12,598 bases of DNA from Pseudomonadota bacterium (lineage in GTDB: Bacteria > Desulfobacterota > Syntrophia > Syntrophales > JADFWA01), in the NCBI GenBank assembly GCA_030610915.1, contig JAUWQS010000019.1:1-12598 (forward strand), given 5' to 3'. Both the position numbers and the translations under genes were made by a program. Under the pieces are notes generated by a model, which saw only the letters and a list, made by a program, of their open reading frames with translations, made no database searches and was not told the DNA's origin. Below, one piece after another: positions 5,876 to 12,598 of this stretch (position 1 is its first letter; every line of letters begins with the position of its first letter).

Positions 5876-7330
5876 TCACCCCATCCCGGCGCGGAAGACG
5901 ATGAAATATATCAGAAGTATAACGCAAATCAAGTACATGACCCAGCCTACCTGTCTTCCCTTTCCGCTGAGAAGCTTTATGACCGGATAGCTGATAAACC
6001 CTAATGCCAGCCCGTCGGCAATGGAGTAAGAGAGGGGTATGCCAATTATCACTAAAAAAGCAGGAAGAGATTCGCTATAGTCGGGCCACTCGATCTTGGT
6101 CACATTTTGTATCATCATCGCCCCGACAACAACCAGCGCGGGAGCTGTAATCGTCGCATAGCTGCCGATCATCAAGACAATCGGGCTGAAAAAGAGAGAC
6201 AGAAGGAACAGCGCCGCAATGGTGAGACCGGTGAGACCGGTTTTCCCGCCCTGCTCTATCCCGGCAACGCTCTCGATGAAGCTCGTCACCGTGCTTGTCC
6301 CGAGGCATGCTCCCGAAACGGTTCCGACAGCATCCGAAATGAGCACCCGGTTTGCGCGCGGGATCTTGTTATCTTTGACAAATCCGGCCTGCTCACCCAC
6401 ACCGACCAATGTTCCGATCGTATCGAAGACATCCATGAAAAGAAAGATAACAATGAATGGTATCATTGACCCCGAAATTGCGCCGATGAGATCCATTTTG
6501 AAAAGAGTTGGGGCCACAGGCGGCGGCATCGAAACAAATCCTGCAGGAAGGGTGAATTGCGTTGCCAGCTTTGACCCGGAGATCATATGTAATTGCGCAA
6601 GAGATTCAGGAGCGGCAATCATGACAACCTTTAGAATTACAGATAGCGCCGCGGTCCCCAGAATGCCCAGAAGGATAGAGCCCGGCACACGCCTGACATG
6701 AAGGACCGAGGTAAGAAACAGGCCCAAAAAGAACAGCATCATATCAATTGAGGCAAAATCAGGGTTCAATTTGACCAGTGTTCCCGGGCTTAGAACAGAG
6801 CCCTGGACAGTGCTTACGATCGACGCAGACGTTATGATTAAACCAGCGTTCTGAAGTCCGATGAAGGCGATAAAAACTCCGATACCCACTGCCATGGCGT
6901 TCTTCATGCTTGGGCTTATTCCATCCATTATCACTTCCTGGACCCCTGCGAGAGAAATGATAAGAAACAGGATACCGGAGATAAATATCACTCCCAGACC
7001 GACCTGCCAGGTATTTGAAAAACCGGCAGCCATAGCGGCCGGAAAGACCGAAAACACTAAAAAGAAGTTTTCACCCATTCCAGGGGCCAGACCTATCGGA
7101 TACCTTGCATACAAGGCCATTATTGCTGTGGCAACAGCGGCAGCTATACATGTTGCCGTCATCACGGCGCCGAAATCCATTCCGGTTTCAAACCCGAACA
7201 TCCTGCCCGAAAGAACCAGGGGTTGCACCACTATAATATAGGCCATGGTCAAAAAGGTGGTAAGCCCCGCAATAATCTCAGTACGAACAGTCGTCTTGTT
7301 TTTGGAAAGCTGGAAAAGTTTATCTAACAT
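5876..7330 (-). CDS. NCS2 family purine base permease (AzgA/AdeP/GhxP type)
   Basis: A 484-residue inner-membrane transporter of about 14 hydrophobic segments that probably imports a purine base by proton symport. Signatures of the AzgA-like branch are visible: TEIIAGLTTFLTMAYII near the start, APGMGEN (82-88), FMDVFDTIGTLVG (298-310) and TSTVTSFIESVAGIEQGGKTGLTGL spread over 345-370. The motif APGMGEN replaces the APGMGLN of the E. coli relatives. It is somewhat longer than the usual 430-450 residues; the extra length is around 170-200 and 240-280. A GTG at 7342 would give four more residues, but the ATG at 7330 has GGAAGG 4 nt upstream and is preferred. Convergence with apt suggests adenine as a substrate; hypoxanthine or guanine are equally possible by sequence. 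Confidence 0.88.
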   Translation of the reverse strand: MLDKLFQLSKNKTTVRTEIIAGLTTFLTMAYIIVVQPLVLSGRMFGFETGMDFGAVMTATCIAAAVATAIMALYARYPIGLAPGMGENFFLVFSVFPAAMAAGFSNTWQVGLGVIFISGILFLIISLAGVQEVIMDGISPSMKNAMAVGIGVFIAFIGLQNAGLIITSASIVSTVQGSVLSPGTLVKLNPDFASIDMMLFFLGLFLTSVLHVRRVPGSILLGILGTAALSVILKVVMIAAPESLAQLHMISGSKLATQFTLPAGFVSMPPPVAPTLFKMDLIGAISGSMIPFIVIFLFMDVFDTIGTLVGVGEQAGFVKDNKIPRANRVLISDAVGTVSGACLGTSTVTSFIESVAGIEQGGKTGLTGLTIAALFLLSLFFSPIVLMIGSYATITAPALVVVGAMMIQNVTKIEWPDYSESLPAFLVIIGIPLSYSIADGLALGFISYPVIKLLSGKGRQVGWVMYLICVILLIYFIVFRAGMG

Positions 7331-7363
7331 GTATCCTTCCACATCGTAACTGCTGTATTGAGA

Positions 7364-7380
7364 TTGTTTAGTCTAAACAA
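7364..7380. promoter_or_regulatory. 17-bp operator-like palindrome in the permease leader
   Basis: TTGTTTAGTCTAAACAA has perfect 8-bp arms around a central T. It lies just downstream of the expected permease transcription start (near 7385) and 34 bp before the ATG, a classic repressor position. Its right half is part of the 17-bp motif also found before the second deaminase. The size suits a dimeric helix-turn-helix repressor; the family cannot be told. Confidence 0.6.
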
Positions 7381-7390
7381 CCTGAGTAGT

Positions 7391-7419
7391 TGCATATTAT
7401 TTTAAAAAAGACCTGTCAA
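7391..7419 (-). promoter_or_regulatory. Promoter of the purine permease
   Basis: On the minus strand TTGACA (7419-7414) is followed after 17 nt by TATGCA (7396-7391). The -35 box is perfect and the -10 box weak. The spacer is a T-run followed by an A-run. The whole unit lies in the 43-bp repeat shared with the left end of the window. Confidence 0.55.
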
Positions 7420-7437
7420 TATCTTAATCGAGACAGG
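7395..7437. repeat. Copy B of the 43-bp repeat
   Basis: This copy equals 3-45 at 37 of 43 positions without gaps. It also has inverted ends CCTGTC (7412-7417) and GACAGG (7432-7437) that copy A lacks. The best conserved part is the TTGACAGG and T/A-tract segment on the minus strand. Confidence 0.6.
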
Positions 7438-7456
7438 CTAAGAAAAGTCCAGGGTT

Positions 7457-7470
7457 TTGAACCTTGAACC
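7457..7470. repeat. Two TTGAACC heptads
   Basis: TTGAACC is repeated twice head to tail between the divergent permease and Na/Pi transporter genes. A preceding GGTT can pair with the AACC of either unit. It is another short member of the 7-bp-period class. Confidence 0.5.
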
Positions 7471-7497
7471 TGATTAGGGCCTGACACCGTTTTCTCC

Positions 7498-7526
7498 TTG
7501 ACACTCAACCATCCCTTTTCTATACT
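7498..7526 (+). promoter_or_regulatory. Sigma70 promoter of the Na/Pi cotransporter
   Basis: TTGACA (7498-7503), exactly 17 nt, then TATACT (7521-7526). Transcription should start near 7533, leaving a leader of about 70 nt. The leader contains AGAGAG and, at its end, CTCTCT, which could pair loosely. Confidence 0.8.
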
Positions 7527-7603
7527 CCCCGCAATTAGAGAGAGTTCCATGTATATCTACTTGTTATTGTTAATATTTACGCCTCTCTATGAAGGGTAGT
7601 CTT

Positions 7604-9213
7604 ATGGGTTATGTCAGTATAATTACAGGGGTCATTGGGGGTTTAGGGTTATTCATTTACGGAATGTACCTTTTGAGTGACTCACTCAAGAAGTTATCGT
7701 TGAATTATCTCAAGGCGATACTTGAAAAAATGACTTCAAACCGGGTCAAAGGATTACTTGCCGGTATCTTTGTCACCTCCGCAATACAGAGCTCAAGCGC
7801 AACTTCCGTTCTTCTTATAGGTTTTTTGAACGCGGGACTGCTTTCATTAGCGGCGGCGCTGCCTGTCATCATTGGAGCCAATATAGGCACAACAATCACC
7901 GCTCAACTAATTGCATTCAAACTTACCAAATCAGCGCTGATCTTCATCTTTATCGGAGCGCTGGTCTCATTATTTGCAAAAAAAGACAGGAATAAAAATA
8001 AAGGATTGGCGCTGCTGGGATTTGGAATTCTATTTTTAGGTCTTTCAACGATGAGTTCCGCAGTCAAACCGCTGTCAGGAAATGACGCTGTAATTGGTCT
8101 TTTTGTCAATTTTGGGAAACAACCTGCCCTTGGAATCCTGACAGGGGTGATCGTAACGGTTCTTTTACAGAGCAGCAGCACAACCATAGGTATGGTGATC
8201 GCCCTCGCCACCGCGGGGCTGCTTGATCTGCCATCCTCTATCTACTTGATTCTCGGAGATAATATCGGCACATGCGTTACCGCGATTATTGCAAGTATCG
8301 GCGGCAGGCTTGCAAGCAAGAAACTCGCGACAGGCCATCTCCTCTTTAATGTCATAGGAACTCTTATAGCGCTGCCCTTTGTCCCTCTGTATCTGCATTA
8401 TACCCCCATGATCTCAAGTGATATCGCAAGGCAGATCGCCAATACCCACACCATATTCAATATCATCAATGCAGCGATTTTTATGGCCTTTGTGCCGCTG
8501 TTTGCGAAGCTCCTGGAAAAGATTGTTCCAGGAGAAGATTATGAAAAAAAAGAGGTGAGATATCTCGACAAGAATCTGTTATCCGCACCCGACCTGGCAA
8601 TACAGGCTGCCGTTAACGAGTTAGGGGTTATGATAAGTATCTGTATGGGGATGCTGGATAAGGCGGGACAATGTGTTGTTTCTTATAACCACAAGTTGAG
8701 AAATGAGATATCGGTTGATGAAGATTCCGTTGATGAAATGCAGAAGAGCATTACAGAGTATCTGATTGAAATTACAAAAACCGAATTGACTGAAAAGAAT
8801 TCGAGATTGATCCCTGCAATACTCCACAGCGTGAATGATGTTGAAAGGGTGGCCGATTACTGCGAAGATATCGTAAAACTGGCCCGGCGCGTCTATGAAA
8901 ACAACCTCACGTTTTCCAATCATGCCACGGACGAGTTAAACAGGCTGCTCGAAAAGACACATACATTGATGAGACATACAAAAAAGGCTGTTGAAAATGA
9001 CGATCACAAGGCCGCAGGCATAACATTGAACATCGAGTCCGAGATAAAATCCCTGATAATGGAGTATAGACTGAAGCATATACAAAGGCTCAAAGAGAAT
9101 GTCTGCTTTGTCGACTCCGGCTTGGTCTATTCGGATATGCTTTCCCATATAGAAAGATTAAACGCACACCTGTGCAACGTTACAAAGGGTGTGCTCCATA
9201 TTGGGAAGAGGTA

Positions 9214-9214
<1 letters not shown>
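7604..9214 (+). CDS. Na/Pi-cotransporter II-related protein with PhoU-like C-terminus
   Basis: A 536-residue inner-membrane protein of the NptA/YjbB type. These proteins move inorganic phosphate by sodium coupling; the E. coli relative YjbB is linked to phosphate export. The membrane part (about 1-310) is an internal duplication: QSSSAT (62-67) with GANIGTT in the first half, and QSSSTT (189-194) with GDNIGTC in the second, the hallmark of the family. The remaining about 220 residues are soluble and helical, with repeated acidic helices typical of a PhoU-like domain. The ATG at 7604 is preferred because AAGGG lies 7 nt upstream; the ATG at 7589 would add five residues but has no ribosome site. 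It has its own strong promoter and no operon partner. Direction of phosphate flow cannot be judged. Confidence 0.88.
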
Positions 9215-9429
<215 letters not shown>

Positions 9430-9453
9430 TACGTTCGTCTATTTGACGAAGCC

Positions 9454-12400
9454 TTAAACCATCCGTTTAATCTCACCTATTTTTTTCTCCAGCCGCTTTC
9501 GGGAAACAGGAAACGGCGTCTTCAGTTCCTGGGCAAAAAGGGATACCTTATACTCCTCGATCATCCAGAAAAATTCATCGAGAGCCCTTCTCTTTTCGTC
9601 CGAGGCGCAGTCCGGCAGATTATTCAAGATATCCTCCAATCGATCCGAACAGATATTGACATCAATCGCCCTCGACCTGTCCCTGTCAAGATGAAAAATA
9701 CCCCTCTCTGCCCGAATTGCAAGGGCATTCAGATACCTGACCATATGTCTTAATCTCTCAGTTTCATAAAGTTCCGGAAATCTTTCCGGCATCAGACGAT
9801 CAAGGTCTTTTCTCAATCCCGCAAGAAATGCGAGGACTGTCCGGCTGGAACGGTTGGCGGTCTCCAGGGTGTGAAAGGTGGTTCTTGCAGCGTGATACGC
9901 CTTAAGCGCCGGCTCGACATCATCCAATACCTCCTGCCCCTTCAGAAATATCTTCGGACCCGCTGACTTGACAAGGTTTAAGAATTCCTCCTCTGTTCTG
10001 ATATTCTTCTGAAAAAGATGGCGGGAAACTCTTTCATAGAGGGCATCTTCAAGATACCTTGCCCCGCCGAAATAGTTGGCCCACTTCTTCATGTCTCCCT
10101 GAAGGATCAGCAGCCTCTTCAGGGATTTCAACTCCTTTTTGAAGTGTATTTCACAAAGGGCCTTCACACCCTTTACGTGCGCATTCTCTGCATCCCTCTC
10201 GTCTTTGAATAGACGAAGATCGACGCACCCATCCTCCTGCTTCTCAAGTGCCGGATAGGCATAAACCTCAGGATCATTTGTGCCATTTAGGGCTATGCTT
10301 TCAGGAAGATCGCCGAAATCCCATCTGATTAGACCTCGCTTTTCCCATGCAGATCCGGCCCTGTCGAATCCAGGCAATTCAACCTCAGATAAGATATTCT
10401 TCTTGAGAAGACCAACATCCCGTCCCGAACACAGCTCGCGCCCATCCGGATCGACAACGGAGAAACGCATCTTCACATAATCAGGAAGGGTGTCGGGTGA
10501 CCATGCACAGGCGGGTATATTCAGGTCGAACTTTTCGTATATAAACTTTCCCAGGGCTGAAATAATAGATCCGCCCCTTTTCATCTCGGACATGATGATA
10601 TCGACAGTTTTCGGAAGGGGGACCAGTTTCTTTCTGAACTCTTTGGGGAGGCCCTTTATAAGCATGGTGATCTTTTCCCTGAGAAGACCGGGAACAAGCC
10701 ACTCTGTTGATTCCGCGGGGATCGTGGCAAAGGTCGCAGGAATTTTGAGTGTGACCCCATCGTCAGGTTTTCCAGGATCAAACCGGTAGGAGCACCGGAA
10801 TTTCCTGCTACTTATAGCAAGCTCATCCGGATAGAGAGAAACTTCATTCTCATCAGGGAAGTATTGCAAGACGTCCTCCTTCCTCATCTTGAGAAAGTCA
10901 TCTCCCCCCCTGTCAAGTATGATCTTCCTCAGCGTCCTGACATCGTAAACCCCGTCAAGGCGTTTTTCATAGAATTGAGACAGGGCATCCTCGCCGACAA
11001 GAATATCGCGCCTCCTGATCTTGTCTTCCATCCCTGATATCTCTTCGATAAGTCCCCTGTTATGGGCCAGAAAAGACAGTGATTTATCCATATCACCTTC
11101 CACGAGAGCTCTGCGAATGAATATGCCGGATGCCTCATCGGGATTGACGCGGCCATAAGAAACGGGTCTTCTCTGCACGATGATAAGTCCATACAGGCTT
11201 ACCTGCTCAAAGGCAACTACCTCGCCGCGATCTCTTGCCCAGTGAGGCCCGGAATATGTGTACCTGCACAGATATCCTCCCAACTCTTCAAGCCAGTCAC
11301 TGTCAATGTTCGCTACAACCCTCGCAAAAAGCCTGGATGTCTCCACCATCTGCGCCGCGGCGATCCAGCTTCCACCACTTCCAAAAAGGCCGGATCCGGG
11401 AAAGATCATGACCTCCCTACCTCTCGCCGCAGTGTAGATATTCTTCTCCTTTTTTGTGGCTATGTTTGACAGATGCCCGCTGAGAATGGATCTGTGAATT
11501 CGGCTGTATCGGGATTGCGAATCATCAGAGATCACACTGCGCTGCTCAAACGCCCCATTTTTTGCCTCCTCTTTTAGAATCGCTGAGACCTCGTTATGGA
11601 TGTCCTTCCATTCCCTCATTCTTCTGTAGGAGAGAAAATGCTCCTTGCAGAACTTCCTCATCCTGTTTTGTGTTTTCAAGGTATTCCATACGTCATGATA
11701 TCTGTTCCAGATATTCAGGAGCACAATAAAGTCGGAATCAGGGTCCTTAAAACGGGCATGCATCTGGTCCGCCTGCGCCTCCTTTTCCGCCGGTCTTTCC
11801 CTTGGATCCTGAATGCTCAGGGCTGACGCTATAATGGCAACCTCCTCCACGCATCCTTCGCGCCCGGCCTCGATCAGCATCCGGGAAATCCTGGGATCGA
11901 CAGGTATGCGCGCCATCATCCGCCCTTTTTTCGTCAAGACAAACCGGTTTTTCGCAGTCCTGCGATCTCCCCCGACTTTTTTCCTGCCGCCGCCTGCCCC
12001 CTGATCAACTGCAACCGATTCGATGGCTCCCAATTCCCTAAGGGTGTCGAACCCGTCCTTGACGTTTCTTGGATCAGGCCGGTCAATGAATGGAAAGGAT
12101 GAAATATCATCGATGTTGAGGACAAGCATCCTCAGAATTACCTCTGCCAGGTTGGAACGCAGTATCTCAGGGGGTGTAAAGAGAGGACGATCTTCGTAAT
12201 CATCTTCAGAATAGAGACGGATACAGATGCCGTCCCGCACCCTCCCACATCTGCCCTTTCTCTGATCGGCGCTGCTTCTCGATATGGCCCTGACAGGAAG
12301 GCTGGAAGTCCTGGATCGGGGGCTGTACCGGGATATACGCGCAAGACCGGTATCGATGACATATCTTATGCCGGTAATGGTGATGGATGTCTCCGCAACG

Positions 12401-12598
12401 TTGGTGGCCACCACGATCTTCCTGCCGTGCGCGGGAAGGAAAACACGCCGCTGCTCGGCCCATGAAAGCCTGGCAAACATTGGGAGGATGGTGTCTTCCG
12501 CATAATTTCCTGATTCAAGAAGCTCGCAGGTCTCCCGGATATCCCGCTCCGAGGGCATAAAGATAAGGATATCTCCCCGCTCCTTACCCTTCATGTCT
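9454..12598 (-). CDS. hrpA: ATP-dependent RNA helicase HrpA, C-terminal part (partial)
   Basis: This is the last 1047 codons of a DEAH-box RNA helicase; the reading frame is open to the right edge, so the N-terminal ATPase domain with Walker A and DEAH lies outside. Seen from the first Met at 12594: helicase C-terminal domain with GDILIFMPSERDIR, motif V ATNVAETSIT (63-72) and motif VI QRKGRCGR (111-118), then CIRLYSEDDY; ratchet/HA2 region to about 300; an OB-fold-like segment; and a long DUF3418-type tail to the end. The order and wording match E. coli HrpA (1300 residues). E. coli HrpA has been reported to act on stalled or collided ribosomes. A Gly/basic insert (about 195-214, GAGGGRKK) is not in the E. 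coli protein. It converges on the Na/Pi transporter and has no functional link to salvage. Confidence 0.93.
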   Translation of the reverse strand, partial: DMKGKERGDILIFMPSERDIRETCELLESGNYAEDTILPMFARLSWAEQRRVFLPAHGRKIVVATNVAETSITITGIRYVIDTGLARISRYSPRSRTSSLPVRAISRSSADQRKGRCGRVRDGICIRLYSEDDYEDRPLFTPPEILRSNLAEVILRMLVLNIDDISSFPFIDRPDPRNVKDGFDTLRELGAIESVAVDQGAGGGRKKVGGDRRTAKNRFVLTKKGRMMARIPVDPRISRMLIEAGREGCVEEVAIIASALSIQDPRERPAEKEAQADQMHARFKDPDSDFIVLLNIWNRYHDVWNTLKTQNRMRKFCKEHFLSYRRMREWKDIHNEVSAILKEEAKNGAFEQRSVISDDSQSRYSRIHRSILSGHLSNIATKKEKNIYTAARGREVMIFPGSGLFGSGGSWIAAAQMVETSRLFARVVANIDSDWLEELGGYLCRYTYSGPHWARDRGEVVAFEQVSLYGLIIVQRRPVSYGRVNPDEASGIFIRRALVEGDMDKSLSFLAHNRGLIEEISGMEDKIRRRDILVGEDALSQFYEKRLDGVYDVRTLRKIILDRGGDDFLKMRKEDVLQYFPDENEVSLYPDELAISSRKFRCSYRFDPGKPDDGVTLKIPATFATIPAESTEWLVPGLLREKITMLIKGLPKEFRKKLVPLPKTVDIIMSEMKRGGSIISALGKFIYEKFDLNIPACAWSPDTLPDYVKMRFSVVDPDGRELCSGRDVGLLKKNILSEVELPGFDRAGSAWEKRGLIRWDFGDLPESIALNGTNDPEVYAYPALEKQEDGCVDLRLFKDERDAENAHVKGVKALCEIHFKKELKSLKRLLILQGDMKKWANYFGGARYLEDALYERVSRHLFQKNIRTEEEFLNLVKSAGPKIFLKGQEVLDDVEPALKAYHAARTTFHTLETANRSSRTVLAFLAGLRKDLDRLMPERFPELYETERLRHMVRYLNALAIRAERGIFHLDRDRSRAIDVNICSDRLEDILNNLPDCASDEKRRALDEFFWMIEEYKVSLFAQELKTPFPVSRKRLEKKIGEIKRMV

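Noticed and set aside
6219..6701. A 160-codon plus-strand open frame inside the permease gene
   Set aside because: It is antisense to a well-conserved transporter and has no domain signature or ribosome site.
7331..7385. Purine riboswitch in the permease leader
   Set aside because: The leader is only about 55 nt and its main feature is a DNA palindrome; there is no three-helix aptamer.
7589..7603. Earlier ATG start of the Na/Pi transporter
   Set aside because: No ribosome site precedes 7589, whereas AAGGG lies 7 nt before the ATG at 7604.

Overview
The window is a stretch of bacterial chromosome with eight protein genes, no RNA genes and no mobile-element genes. Its theme is salvage of the nucleosides left over when S-adenosylmethionine (SAM) is used, together with purine recycling. 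The source is probably an anaerobic or facultative Gram-negative bacterium of the Desulfobacterota/Nitrospirota type. I infer this from the gene families, the sigma70-type TTGACA-17-TATACY promoters, the moderate base composition and the intergenic repeat families. The taxonomic call is weak, because no marker gene is present.

Layout. 86-1411 and 1501-2871 (+) are two tandem amidohydrolases of the SAH/MTA/5'-deoxyadenosine deaminase family. 2896-4005 (-) is mtnA, convergent with the second deaminase. 4006-4595 is a 590-bp intergenic region holding the mtnA promoter and a stack of three different palindromic repeats. 4596-5342 and 5353-5859 (+) are mtnP (methylthioadenosine phosphorylase) and apt (adenine phosphoribosyltransferase), a two-gene operon. 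5876-7330 (-) is an NCS2/AzgA-type purine permease, convergent with apt. 7331-7603 is a divergent control region with an operator-like palindrome and two promoters. 7604-9214 (+) is a Na/Pi-cotransporter protein with a PhoU-like tail. 9215-9453 is an inverted pair of 7-bp-periodic arrays. 9454-12598 (-) is the C-terminal 1047 codons of the DEAH-box RNA helicase HrpA, whose start lies beyond the right edge.

How the genes fit. MtnP splits 5'-methylthioadenosine into adenine and methylthioribose-1-phosphate. Apt returns adenine to AMP, the permease probably brings in adenine or another purine base, and MtnA isomerises the sugar phosphate. MtnP carries the adenine-type motif TDYDCW, so the two deaminases are unlikely to feed it with methylthioinosine. 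They more likely act on S-adenosylhomocysteine and/or 5'-deoxyadenosine. No enzyme that uses the MtnA product is present here.

The most unusual content is non-coding. All three convergent gene junctions carry inverted repeats, and two of these are built from degenerate 7-bp units; a third heptad pair lies between mtnA and mtnP. A 43-bp sequence containing a leftward promoter is repeated (37/43) at the left edge and upstream of the permease. A 17-bp motif (15/17) is shared between the leader of the second deaminase and the permease operator, with a weaker version upstream of mtnP. Together these hint at one regulator for the cluster. I found no defence system, CRISPR array or prophage.
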